DNA from: Rhynchopus sp. YZ270_cl-10
Taxonomy: Eukaryota; Euglenozoa; Diplonemea; Diplonemida; Diplonemidae
Direction of reading: 5' to 3'
DNA length: 64,000 nucleotides
Assembly (NCBI GenBank): GCA_964035575.1
Contig: OZ037836.1
Span: 372,001 to 436,000, forward strand
The notes beneath the pieces were generated by a model. It saw only the letters and a program-made list of their open reading frames with translations, did not search any database and was not told where the DNA came from. Position 1 is the first letter of the stretch; every line of letters begins with the position of its first letter. Below are positions 51,862 to 62,273 of this stretch, piece by piece. The position numbers were made by a program, and so were the translations under genes.

Positions 51862-52115
51862 TGACAAGAAAAATGCCCGAGAGATTTGTTTCTCTTTGCT
51901 TGTTGCTCAAAAGACTGGGGGGGGGGGGGGGGAAATACTGGTTGTTTGTTGTTCGCTTCCACACCGCTTATTGCCCCCCACCTTTGTTTCAGAATCAAGT
52001 CTTTTGGCTGCGCCTGCAAAACGCTCGTCTCGTGGATGTGGACTGTTTTGTTTTTATATTGATGTGTTTGCCGGCAAAACAAACTCGCGAACGAAAAAAG
52101 AGATTTTTATGTGAA
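51862..52115 (+). repeat. Dispersed repeat R, copy 3
   Basis: Related to 6075-6465 (CTTTGCTTGTTGCTCAAAAG, CAGAATCAAGTCTTT, GTGGATGTGGACT) with a 16-base G run at 51917-51932. An AGTACAGAAA block lies just outside at 51725. Confidence 0.5.
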
Positions 52116-52344
52116 GTGTGCAGTAAGGGGGGGAGAATAAAACATGACGAAAAAACCTCCACTATCATTTCGCAAGCTTTCATTCTCCTCACATTGTATT
52201 TCCCAACCCCACAACCACGATAAAGCGTGAAGACAATAAATAAAAGAAAGAAGTAATTTTAGGTTTTGTGGGTTCTTCTTCTGACGGTTGAACAACTTAT
52301 TTTATCTTTATAATAATATTACCATCTTTATTGCAAAAGATAAC

Positions 52345-52490
52345 AATTCCTCTCGAAATAGCTCCAGATTGAACTGAGAGAAAGAAGAAACCCCAAACCC
52401 TCCCAGACCAAACGGTCTAACATGTTGTATTGATATAGTGTGGGGGATAAGTGAGGAGCACAAGAATCGTCTTCGCGTATACTAAAAGAT
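52345..52490 (-). repeat. Dispersed structured repeat T, copy 6
   Basis: Keeps the AGACC/GGTCT hairpin and the G-rich connector, with a different left side. It lies immediately downstream of copy O. Confidence 0.55.
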
Positions 52491-52520
52491 TTTCTCATAT
52501 ATGTCACACAACAAGGGGCC

Positions 52521-53531
52521 TCACATGCACACACATTTGCACTTGGTATCGTCCACGAGGCTCCCGCCATAGTCATGCACACATTCTGACACAACACTGC
52601 TCGATCCTGTAACGTTGATGTTGCTTGTACGTATTTTGCATGCATACAGGAAGCTTGGCCCAATGTGCTGAACGGTCGTCCACCCAGATAAGTCAAGTGT
52701 TTTCAATGCGCTGCATTTGGAGAGGAAACACTTATCCATCTCCCTCACATTGTTCCACCCAGATAAGTCAAGGGTTCGCAATGCAGTGCATTTGCAGAGA
52801 AAGCGGTACCCTATATGCGTCACATTGTTCCACCCAGAAATATCCAGTGTGGTCAATGAGGTGCAGTCGTAGAGAAAGTTGTTGCCAACCCGCGTCACAT
52901 TGTGCCACCCAGAGATATCCAGTGTGGTCAATGAGGTGCAGTTGTAGAGAAAGTAGTCCCCAACCCGCGTCACATTGCTCCACCCAGACAAGTCAAGTGT
53001 TTTCAATGCGGTGCAGTTGGAGAGAAATTCGTACCCGATTTGCGTCACATTGTTCCACCCAGAAATATCCAGTGTGGTCAATGAGGTGCACTTGGAGAGA
53101 AAGTTGGACCCACCTACCGCAGTCACACCTGGCACACCACTGAGATCAAGTTCTGAGAACGTGCCACCTTGTAAGAAGTAATGGGGTATCTCAGTAACAA
53201 CCTCCGCCTGCAGAAACAAATGAATCAGCTTGGGATCTGTCAGACCTCTGAACCTCTCTGACGTCAGCTCTCTCTCACCAAAGTCACGAAGAGCTGCAAT
53301 GGCGTCGTCCTTCTGCGACTTCGTCTTCGTCAGCACAACTGTGTCCCCAGCACTCAGCTTCGTCGCGTCGTCTCCTGCGGCCAGCAGCTTCCCTCCGAAG
53401 CTCATGTCAAAGCCGTCTTCGCGCAACTCTGCTGCAGTCGCCACCTTCCGCCGTATGTCCGCAGTTGTATCATCCACACCCACCTCGACTGTGTACTTCT
53501 CTCCGTCAAAGCTCTCCACACATATTTCCAT
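52521..53531 (-). CDS. Ubiquitin-like/LRR protein with C-terminal CVCM, copy O
   Basis: 336 residues from the ATG ending at 53531. Ubiquitin-like domain (GGKLLAAGDDATKLSAGD variant), linker with LRDFGEREL, then about seven LRR units. The first LRR joins LSGVPGVTAVGGSNFLSKC directly to a later-type unit, so one or more units were lost in frame relative to M, which it otherwise resembles. The tail ends DDTKCKCVCM. The leader differs from the family type (AAAATC before the ATG). Confidence 0.85.
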   Translation of the reverse strand: MEICVESFDGEKYTVEVGVDDTTADIRRKVATAAELREDGFDMSFGGKLLAAGDDATKLSAGDTVVLTKTKSQKDDAIAALRDFGERELTSERFRGLTDPKLIHLFLQAEVVTEIPHYFLQGGTFSELDLSGVPGVTAVGGSNFLSKCTSLTTLDISGWNNVTQIGYEFLSNCTALKTLDLSGWSNVTRVGDYFLYNCTSLTTLDISGWHNVTRVGNNFLYDCTSLTTLDISGWNNVTHIGYRFLCKCTALRTLDLSGWNNVREMDKCFLSKCSALKTLDLSGWTTVQHIGPSFLYACKIRTSNINVTGSSSVVSECVHDYGGSLVDDTKCKCVCM

Positions 53532-53565
53532 GATTTTGTGCTTCTCTATTTTGTTTCAGGTGTTT

Positions 53566-53715
53566 TCAATTGGGTGGTGGTTGTGAGTGGTGACAGGGGT
53601 GGAGACAAGACGTGTGTAAAAACAACTGAACGCATTATTTCTTAAGTCCTAGCACTATTCACACAGAGGGCAAATGTCTCGCCTTCTCAACAAACCTGCA
53701 GCCCTTCCAACGTCA
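53566..53715. repeat. Duplicated upstream segment X, copy 1
   Basis: Matches 58200-58380 (GGGTGGTGGTTGTGAGTGGT, AACAACTGAACGCA, ATGTCTCGCCTTCTCAAC). One copy is upstream of LRR copy O, the other upstream of the mucin-like protein. The interval 53716-55008 holds no gene that I can recognise. Confidence 0.6.
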
Positions 53716-55008
53716 GACAGATTCGCTAAATGGTGTTGATAATGAAAGTGGTTTTAAGAATGCCAGACAAGCATTTAAATAGGCCTATGCAACGCTCAGA
53801 AGCAGACAAGAATGTTACTGTACAAGCAGACACAAAAAAGTAACATTTTGCTATTCCGGCGTAATTTATTCAGCAAAATACCTGCGACACGATTAATAAA
53901 AACAAAAACATCACATTGAAACCAACCCATGAGCGAACATCTGCGAGAACAGAAGGAGATGAGGCATGATGATGACATCTTCATCACAACGAACATACGT
54001 GTCATCTTCCAAGACGAACCGAAACAAAGTTGAGTTAAATACACTAACTAAGTAACGAAGCCCTCACGTGAACAGTGCCCCAAACGTGCAGTTCTACGTC
54101 CATTTCAAGGTATGCATCTGACAAACAAACGTAACTACCCATACGCACAAAGGACACTACATAGATGGAAAAGATTATAAGATGCACCTAAGCCTCTCGT
54201 GCTTAGTCACCTTGAGATAGACGTCAATAAAATAGTGACAGAGACCATCACTAAACTCGCAAGAGGGGTGGAAACAGAAAACAAAAGTGCTAGAGGTGTC
54301 TCGCCTTGCTCACATCTCAAAAAGGAAGTAAAGAGTATTACCATGTCCATTCAATGAATTGAAAGTACAGGTGTGGGGATCAAAAATGTTCCCTTCTTTG
54401 AAATAAACGAAAAAGAAGTCTTGACAGTGTTGACGACGCTCGAGACCCACACGCTGCGTGTCATCGTCACCACATCCAAGACAAGAAACGAACAAAATAA
54501 ACAGTTCTAAAATAACACACGTGTGTGGCCCGCACCCCTGTTGCCACGTTTCTGCAAGGGGGCACTTATGCCACACAACACACGCTGCAACACTGACACA
54601 CAAGTTTCTTGTGACAGTGGCTCTGTGTACCTGGTGGTAAATAAAGCGCGTCATGATTGTGCACTTAGAACGGGTAGGGGACTCCGCCCAACAGCCACCA
54701 TGTGGTCATGGTGACATCGGGCGAACAACTTGGGTAAGCAGGCGTACAAGGACGCTTGAAGGCGGGAGTGTCATTTTGCTTGTGACAACATGACGACAAT
54801 AAAACAGTGAAGTTTAAAAAGAATGCACTCACGAAATCAATTAAGTTTTATGAGATAAGGGGAGACATGATGCGGGATGGGGTTTTAGGATGGGTGAAGG
54901 TGGTTAAGTTATTCTTCTGCAAAATGCCTACTTTGAAGCCAACAAAAACAAAAACAACAAAAACAACAATAAAAAAGCATCTGGCACTTCGCAAAGCTGT
55001 GACACTGT

Positions 55009-58000
55009 TCACCAGGTGGGCTGCTCGTATCTGTCCTCAAGACACACAGCTTCACCTTCAATGTCCTGAGGCAGCAGTCCAGTGCTGTAGAAGCTTTCGC
55101 TCTGCGTTGGTGTGCCCTTCTGTGCCTGCCTGCAGAAGAACACCGCCACCGCCACAGCAAGCAGCAGGCACGTGCCCAGTGCTGCGATCACCACCAGTGC
55201 TGCTGTGCTCAGCAGCGGTGCGTCCGCCTCCTCCACCGGCACAGGTGTGGGCAGCAGCGCACCCGCAGGCAGCGAGGTGTGCGGCACAGGCTGCGCTGAA
55301 GGCGATGATGATGCAGCTGCGGGTGATGTGGGTGCAGGTGTCTCAGTGGCAGACGTCAGCGGTGCTTTTGGTGCTTCTGTCGCAGGTGACCCTGTTGCTG
55401 GCAGTGGTGCAGACGTTGGATTCTTTGTGTCTGGTGCAGGAGTAACAGGTGCTTGCGTCTCAGGTGCAGGCGTCGGCGGCGATTCAGTCACAGGTGCGTG
55501 AGTAACAGGTGCACTCGTCTCAGGTGCATTGGTATCGGGTGCATTCGTCAGTGGCACTTCAGTCTCAGGTGCACCTGTCAGTGGGGATTCCGTCAAGGGT
55601 ATACCCGAAAGCGGCGATTCTGTGAGGGGAGCGTGAGTCAGAGGTGCGTGAGTCAGAGGTGCGTGAGTCAGTGGGGCTTCTGTTTCGCCTGCTTCTATCT
55701 GCGGCACTTGCGTCACTGGTGTATTGGTCAGAGGCGACTGTGTCCCAAGTGTTTCTGTCTGCGGTGCTTGTGTCACTGTCGGGTCAGGCACCGACGATGG
55801 CAGGGCTGTCTCCGGCACTGGTGTGTAGATGGCTGGGATGTCTGTCGGCACAACACCGTTGCAGCTCCACCCAAACACAAAGCGTAAGTGAACACCTGGT
55901 ACAAACCAGCCACTGTTGTTCGCTGTGATGTGGAAGAGGCCGCTGTTCGCGAAGTCTGCAGTCATGTTTGATGACGGGACGCTCCAGTCACTCGTAAGCG
56001 GCTGCCCTGTTGCGCTGTACACCTCTTTGCCTGTGCTGTCCACCATTGTCACACGTGCCCAGTCTTCAAAAAAGTTGAGCCACGCTGCCACCGACAGCAC
56101 ACCGTAACACTGCACAGTCCAGGAGAAAGTGTTCACGCCTGGTACCGAATATGCGCTCGTCCCATAGAATGACCCAAGTGACCTGCTGTACGTGCCACTG
56201 TCGGCCAGGGTGAGACTATGTGTCGCATTCGTGCCTGGTGCAGGTGGAATCACAGGTGCCTCCTCACACGTCCAGTTCAAGCTAAACGATCCTGTTGTGG
56301 AGTACGTCATGTACTGCCAGCTGGCAAAACGCACCACCATGTTCCCATCAGCAGGGTAGCTCGCTCGGTAGCGTCTCGCGTCTGTCAGAGTGTCAAGGTT
56401 GTAACCGTAGCTGTTCTCCAGCGTGAGGACTTGGCCCATCGAGTCAAGATCAAGGTTGAACTCGGTGTGCAGTGTGCCCGTGCATGAGAGGTACCAACAC
56501 GCCGTCGGAAGTTCCTCATCCCCACTAGCCTGAAAGGCAAACGACCCGTTGGCACTGTCCCCCACATCTGAGCACAGCGCAATGGGCACAGCGGTGGGCG
56601 GCACCCTCGTCTCTGGAACAGCAGTTCTCGGTGCGTAAGGCAGCTCAGGGCTTGCCGCGTCACACGCCCAAGACATGAGGAGAACGTCGTCGTGCCACTT
56701 TGTGCTGTGCACAACATGCATCTGAAAGACACCCCCAGCAGGATACGTCCTGCTTGTGTTGATCATCGAACCCCCCGTCCCGTTCGCAAAGAACACCTCC
56801 CGGCCAGTTCCGTCCAAAAAGGTCACATTCGTCCAACTCGTGGGACGTACCTCCAACGACACAGCAAGCGTCCCGAGACACTGCACAGCAAAGCAGTGTG
56901 ATGCAATTGCAGATAAGACCCGGCGGTAGGTGCCGACAGGTGCCAGGGTCAGGCACTCTGCACTGTCGATGCCTGGTGCAGGTGGTGGCACTGGCGCTGC
57001 TTCGCACGTCCAGTCAAAGGTGAAGTTCCAGTTCTTTGGGTACTCCGTCACGGAGGACAGTGTCAACATGCCGTTAGCAGGGTAGCTCGTCACCAGGTGT
57101 CGTGGTAATATTGCGGAACCCTCGATCTCCATTAGCTCGTACCCGTCCGCGTTGTGTAGCGTCAGCACCGGCCTACCGTATCCCACATCAAGGGACACAT
57201 TGATGTGCACAGTCCCCTTGCACTGCACTGTCCAGCACTGCGACACTTCAAACGTGCTGTGCAGCGGAGCCTCCAATGCAACACACGGTGCTGTTGGTAC
57301 AGGCGTCTCAGGTGCACCTGTCAGAGGTGCTGATGTCCCACCGCCAATTGCAGGAAGTACAGGCACAGCAGCGTTGCACCCCCACGCAAGAGCAAAGTAC
57401 GCACTATGAAAGCGGGTGGGATACACGGAGAGCACGACGTGCACGAACATGTTCCCGTCGCTTGCATAACGCCCGCCAGTCCCGGCTGTGTCGCTGATAT
57501 GTTCCAGTGCGGTACCGTCACTTCCCTCAACTGTGATGTTGAGACTTGAAGGCCAATCCGTAAGCACGTCCATGTCCAGCTCAACGACACCTCTGCACGG
57601 GATGGCCAGACAGCGGACTCTCTCACCTGCCGACAACGGCATGTTGTACGTCCCGACAGCGCCCAGTGTGAGACACGTCGCACTGTCGACGCCAGGTGCG
57701 GGCAGGGTGACTGCACCTGTGTCGCATGTGTAATCTATCTCGAAGGCAGCGTCACTAGCATAGTGCTCGTAAGTGTAGCGCAACGTCATGTCCCCGTCTG
57801 CGGGATAGCTTGCGACGTAGCTGTACGCCTCACCCGTGGAGTAGGAGGAAGGGTCAGGGCTCTGCAGCGCTGCCAGCTGGTACCCCGCAGAGTTCTCGAG
57901 ACTCAGCACAGCGCCGTACCCGCGTTTCATTGTGAACTTCACGTGCAACGAGCCTTTGCACGTCAACTCCCAACACGAGTTGCCCAAGGTGGCGCCGTTA

Positions 58001-58161
58001 GTATACACAAACGGAGACGGCGGCAGTGCTGTGCAAGGCGCAATCGGTGTCTGTGTGTCTGGCTGAGACGTGGGTGGTGCCATAGTTGGCGGGTCTGACG
58101 GGAGCACAACTGTTGCGGACACGGCACACACCAGAAGCGAGGTGCACAGTGGCAGTAGCAT
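55009..58161 (-). CDS. Mucin-stalked type I surface protein with repeated ectodomain
   Basis: 1050 residues from the ATG ending at 58161. A signal peptide (LLPLCTSLLVCAVSATVV) leads into about six related modules of 110-130 residues. Each has a pair of cysteines in a CWxLxCKGxLH-like strand and an ASYPADG-type turn, and modules are joined by PAPGxDSAxCLTL linkers. The modules look like beta-sandwich adhesion or PPC-like domains. A Thr/Pro stalk (about 815-975) repeats PLTxAP and PETxAP units, likely O-glycosylated. One membrane segment follows (983-1007, LLSTAALVVIAALGTCLLLA), then a 43-residue cytoplasmic tail with an YSTGLL segment. Cell-surface role inferred. No similarity to its neighbours. 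Confidence 0.75.
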   Translation of the reverse strand: MLLPLCTSLLVCAVSATVVLPSDPPTMAPPTSQPDTQTPIAPCTALPPSPFVYTNGATLGNSCWELTCKGSLHVKFTMKRGYGAVLSLENSAGYQLAALQSPDPSSYSTGEAYSYVASYPADGDMTLRYTYEHYASDAAFEIDYTCDTGAVTLPAPGVDSATCLTLGAVGTYNMPLSAGERVRCLAIPCRGVVELDMDVLTDWPSSLNITVEGSDGTALEHISDTAGTGGRYASDGNMFVHVVLSVYPTRFHSAYFALAWGCNAAVPVLPAIGGGTSAPLTGAPETPVPTAPCVALEAPLHSTFEVSQCWTVQCKGTVHINVSLDVGYGRPVLTLHNADGYELMEIEGSAILPRHLVTSYPANGMLTLSSVTEYPKNWNFTFDWTCEAAPVPPPAPGIDSAECLTLAPVGTYRRVLSAIASHCFAVQCLGTLAVSLEVRPTSWTNVTFLDGTGREVFFANGTGGSMINTSRTYPAGGVFQMHVVHSTKWHDDVLLMSWACDAASPELPYAPRTAVPETRVPPTAVPIALCSDVGDSANGSFAFQASGDEELPTACWYLSCTGTLHTEFNLDLDSMGQVLTLENSYGYNLDTLTDARRYRASYPADGNMVVRFASWQYMTYSTTGSFSLNWTCEEAPVIPPAPGTNATHSLTLADSGTYSRSLGSFYGTSAYSVPGVNTFSWTVQCYGVLSVAAWLNFFEDWARVTMVDSTGKEVYSATGQPLTSDWSVPSSNMTADFANSGLFHITANNSGWFVPGVHLRFVFGWSCNGVVPTDIPAIYTPVPETALPSSVPDPTVTQAPQTETLGTQSPLTNTPVTQVPQIEAGETEAPLTHAPLTHAPLTHAPLTESPLSGIPLTESPLTGAPETEVPLTNAPDTNAPETSAPVTHAPVTESPPTPAPETQAPVTPAPDTKNPTSAPLPATGSPATEAPKAPLTSATETPAPTSPAAASSSPSAQPVPHTSLPAGALLPTPVPVEEADAPLLSTAALVVIAALGTCLLLAVAVAVFFCRQAQKGTPTQSESFYSTGLLPQDIEGEAVCLEDRYEQPTW

Positions 58162-58199
58162 TTGTCAGTGTGGTTGTTGTTACTTTCGAGAGGTGGAAG

Positions 58200-58380
58200 T
58201 ACCTGGGTGGTGGTTGTGAGTGGTGATAGGGGTGGAAAAACGACATGAAAAACAACTGAACGCAGGGCACGTGTCATATTACTGTCATCGTTCTTAAGAA
58301 TCTTGGTGCGGTTTGCACGCCTCCTTAATGTCTCGCCTTCTCAACACCCTGCAGCCCTTCCAAGACTGTGAGACACGACC
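58200..58380. repeat. Duplicated upstream segment X, copy 2
   Basis: Partner of 53566-53715, starting within 40 bp of the mucin-like protein start and ending in TGCAGCCCTTCCA. It probably holds leader and upstream sequence. Confidence 0.6.
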
Positions 58381-58778
58381 CCCGGCAGAATACACATCGT
58401 GTGCAGAAGAGGACGGAGGCGGCCTATCGTGGGCTGATGCACACGTTGGTTGTGGTGCAGGAGGAGCTGTGCCGAACGGGAGCACGCGCGAAGGTGCGGA
58501 TCTGCGAGACGGGGTGCGAGTCGAGCCGTTGCTGGCACAGCAGCAGGCGGCTGCACGATAAGCTGAGGAATAAGGCAGTGACAGTGGAGGTGGCGCACTT
58601 CATTTTCACAGTCCAACTACCATACCGGCTACCGGAGGTCGACTGTGGCGGTGATGCAGACCGCAATGCGAAGCAAGTGGAGGGGGGCTTCGAGGTGTAC
58701 CTCTGGAGCAACTGCGCCATCCATGCACCAAGCTATCTTGAACAGAAATCCACGTCAGCTGTGGGATGTGCATGTTAA
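58368..58778 (+). CDS. Hypothetical plus-strand frame
   Basis: A 136-codon plus-strand frame (MRHDPRQNTHRV to GCAC) with protein-like parts such as AYRGLMHTLVVVQEELCRTG and VEVAHFIFTVQLPYRLPEVD. The overlapping frame 58645-58905 continues with VNFYHRFASEILKVVFR. The direction opposes all other genes, and no family is recognised; it may be a remnant. The stretch 58906-59703 shows no gene. Confidence 0.3.
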   Translation: MRHDPRQNTHRVQKRTEAAYRGLMHTLVVVQEELCRTGARAKVRICETGCESSRCWHSSRRLHDKLRNKAVTVEVAHFIFTVQLPYRLPEVDCGGDADRNAKQVEGGFEVYLWSNCAIHAPSYLEQKSTSAVGCAC

Positions 58779-59703
58779 CTTCTACCATCGCTTCGCGTCG
58801 GAAATTCTCAAAGTCGTCTTCAGGCAGCGCACTGCAGACACCACTCTCACCCGTCTCGTCTCACTTGGGTCAACCACAGACAGCTTCAAGACATCTGTGT
58901 CATAGGAAAGCTGCACATTCGGAACCTTCTTTGTATTGCCACGGTTGCGATGGTATGCGGTCCTTGAATAGGGTTAGGAGGCCGCCAGGGAGCATGAGGT
59001 AACACGAGGCAACCTCAAAAATACAATTGGAAGAAGAAGAGCGAAGCAGGTTCACGAGTTGAAGTGACCAATGCATAAATCTAGATTGCAGATTCAAAAG
59101 TATCGGAGAACAAGTAAATCGAAGAAAAAAGGGAGCGTGCGAGGAGAGAAAAGAGAGTGGAGAGGGGAGAGTGGGGGGAAGCTGACTTCTGTCTTTTTGA
59201 GCCAAGTGCAAAAACAACATTGTTTCTGGCATGTCGCCGGAAGCAACAGTGTTGCATCAAAACAAAAAAGAACAAAACAAAACACAAAGATGGCAAGCCT
59301 CCCAAACCGCTTGAAACCAAAACTGAAAAAGGGAAAAAAGGAAAAAGGCAAAAGGTAAGGGGCGGGTAAAAACAGACACGCACAGCACCTGAACATATGA
59401 TAAAAACAAGTAAGTGATAACAGTGATTATCTTTCTTTTGTTTTCTTTTTTAATGAAAACTTAGTTGTCTCAGTGTAGACACCCGAGGATGTGTTCCACT
59501 GGACAAAACGCTTTTCCGTAACTGTTGATTATCTTCTTTTTCTTGTTTCTGTTTCTTTCCGATCGTTTTCGTAATATCTACACGTTGATTTTTGAATTGC
59601 AATAAAATCAAAAGTAAAAACCAAACCACCAACAACCACAATAACCAGATAAAGAAGAAAAAGAAAACATAAGAAACAAAACAAAACAAAACACACTACG
59701 GTT

Positions 59704-61009
59704 CTATGCAGCCTGGTCGTACATCTTCCTCATGACCGGGTGGCAGGTCCTCTCCAGCTTCCTCTGGGAGGACTGGAACTCCTCCTTGGTGGCCTCAGTG
59801 CCGCAGAGCTCGAGGGCACCGTTGCAGGCGTCCATGACCTTCTTCTTGTCGTCGTCGCCGACAAGCCCGCCGGTTCTGTCGTCCATGAGGGTGGTGACCA
59901 TCTGGTAGGCGTAGGTCTCGAGCTCGTGTCTGGCGTCGACACGCTCGCGTGCCTGCTTGTCGGCCTCAGCGAACTTCTCTGCGTCGTTGCACATGTCGTC
60001 AATCTCCTTCTGGGACAGACGGCCCTTGTCGTTGGTGATGGTGACCTGCGACTTCTTCCCGGTCGACTTGTCCTCGGCAGACACGTCCATGATGCCGTTC
60101 GCGTCGACGTCAAAGGTCACCTCAATCTGGGGCACGCCACGCGGGGCCGGCGGGATCCCGGTCAGGTCGAAGGTGCCGAGCTGGTGGCAGTCCTTCGTCA
60201 TCGCCCGCTCCCCCTCGAACACACAGATGTTCACCACAGGCTGGTTGTCCGCACACGTCGAGAACTCCTGGCTCTTCTTCGTCGGGATCGTCGTGTTCCT
60301 CTTGATCAGCGGTGTCATCACACCCCCGTCCGTCTCAATCCCCACAGTCAGGGGGGTCACGTCCAGCAGCAGGATCTGCTCCGTCTGCGTGCTCTTTCCT
60401 CCGGTCAGCACGAAGGCCTGCACCGCAGCGCCAAAGGCAACAGCCTCGTCGGGGTTGATCGACTTGTTCAGGTCCTTTCCGCCGAAGAAGTCCGACACCA
60501 TCGCCTGGATCTTCGGGATACGGGTCGATCCTCCGACCAGCACAACCTCCGTGATGGCCCGCTTCTCAATCTTCGAGTCGTTCAGCACAGACTCCACAGG
60601 GCGCAGGCACGACTTGAACAGGTCCGCGCACAGCTCCTCGAACTTCGCACGTGTGATCGACGAGTAGAAGTCCGTCCCCTCAAACAGCGAGTCGATCTCA
60701 ATGCTGGTCTGTGCCGCCGACGACAGCGCACGCTTGGCACGCTCACAGGCAGTGCGCAGACGGCGCAGCGCACGCTGGTTCGTCGTCAGGTCCTTCTTGT
60801 GCTTCTTCTTGAACTCCTCCACGAAGTGGTTCACCATCCGGTTGTCGAAGTCCTCGCCTCCCAAGTGGGTGTCTCCCGCAGTCGCCTTCACCTCGAAGAT
60901 CCCCCCGTCAATCGCCAGAAGCGTCACATCGAAGGTACCGCCACCCAGGTCGAAGATCAGGATGTTCTTCTGCCCCGCGCTCGCGTTGTCGAGTCCGTAG
61001 GCAATCGCC

Positions 61010-61041
<32 letters not shown>

Positions 61042-61548
61042 GTCCATCCCCGAGATCGCCCCTGCGTCCTTCGTCGCCTGACGCTGCGAGTCGTTGAAGT
61101 ACGCAGGCACAGTCACAACGCTCTTCTTCACCTCCTTCCCAAGGAACTGCTCCGCCGTCTCCTTCATCTTCACAAGGATCATCGCAGAGATCTCCTCAGG
61201 CCTGAACGTCTTCGTCGTCCCCATGAACGACACCTCAATCAGCGGCTTCCCGTCCTCCTTCGCCACAACCTTGAACGGCCAGTGCTTCATGTCGCTCTGC
61301 ACAGACGAGTCCTCCAGCTTGCGCCCGATCAGACGCTTCGCGTCGAACACCGTGTTCGTCGGGTTCATCGCCACCTGGTTCTTCGCCGCATCTCCGATCA
61401 GACGCTCGCTGTCTGCGAACGCCACGTACGACGGCGTCGTCCGGTTCCCCTGGTTGTTCGCAATGATCTCCACACGCTCGTTCTGCCACACTCCCACACA
61501 CGAGTAGGTCGTTCCCAAGTCAATACCGATGGCTCCGTCGTAGGACAT
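59704..61548 (-). CDS. HSP70: Cytosolic-type HSP70 chaperone, copy 3
   Basis: 614 residues from the ATG ending at 61548, identical in protein to copies 1 and 2. Its nucleotide sequence agrees with copy 1 at the sites where copy 2 differs. The 5' flank matches copy 1 further than copy 2 does (through GGTGGACACTTGGTTGGTGG), and the 3' flank shares the TTCTATGCAGCC junction with copy 1. An open frame runs upstream for 137 codons, but it covers leader and shared module sequence. Like the other copies it lacks EEVD. Confidence 0.95.
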
Positions 61549-61786
61549 TGTAGTGTTGTTTTGTGGTCTTTGGTTTTTGATAGAAAAAATAAGGTAAAAA
61601 GTGATGAGCTGTTTGTTGTGTGTGTTGTGTGTTGTGTGTGGGTGTTGGGGTGGGTAAGTGGTTGTGGGTATTGGGTGGTCAGAGGGTGGACACTTGGTTG
61701 GTGGACGGGAGAGTGTCAGTGTGGATGGTGTTGTGCGTTGGGGGGGGGGGATCTGCACAGATCGAGAATACGTGAAGAACACACGG

Positions 61787-61930
61787 GCAGAAGGAGACAA
61801 GAAGAAGGCAGACATGGTGCCACTGAGACGATAGAGGTGTAAGACAAAGGGGACACCTCTGTGTGCAGAACTGTATGCTGCAAGGCTGTGATGGGACGGG
61901 AGGGATGTCTCTCTCTCTGTGGGGGTGGAC
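61787..61930 (-). repeat. Upstream module shared with LRR copy G
   Basis: Matches 20455-20590 over about 135 bp with few differences (GACAAAGGGGACACCTCTGT). It lies 240 bp upstream of HSP70 copy 3, whereas in LRR copy G it lies 80 bp upstream of the start. Confidence 0.65.
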
Positions 61931-62009
61931 AAGTGGCTCAAAAGTACTAAAAAGTGCAAAATGGCATTTTTTATTCAGATTTTTAAATTTTTTGGCTTAT
62001 TATTTGGAA

Positions 62010-62150
62010 GAAATATTCGCCAGTTTTGTATTTTCATAACTTTTCAGTTTCTCTATCCTCAGCGATATGAAGCGCAAACACGCCGTTTTCAATTTAATTC
62101 GCCGACCGATACTGACTCACGAAGTTGCTGTGTTAAAAACTCCTTCCCGC
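62010..62150 (+). repeat. Dispersed repeat S, copy 5 (truncated)
   Basis: Contains the TATGAAGCGCAAACACGCCG start of the 78-codon frame, with changes, and stops being similar after the VAV codons. The rest of 61931-62273 holds nothing coding. Confidence 0.5.
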
Positions 62151-62273
62151 AAACCCACAAACCCACAAACGAGAAGGGAGCAACCATTTGGCTAGCTGGT
62201 GTGGTTGATAGCAATATTGGTGTTAGTAATGTTCTGCTCGTATTTCTAAAAAATAAAACGTGTTCCCGTTTTT

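Noticed and set aside
55112-55928. Plus-strand Gly/Val/Ala-rich frames opposite the mucin stalk
   Set aside because: They are the complement of the Thr/Pro repeat codons and have no independent support.
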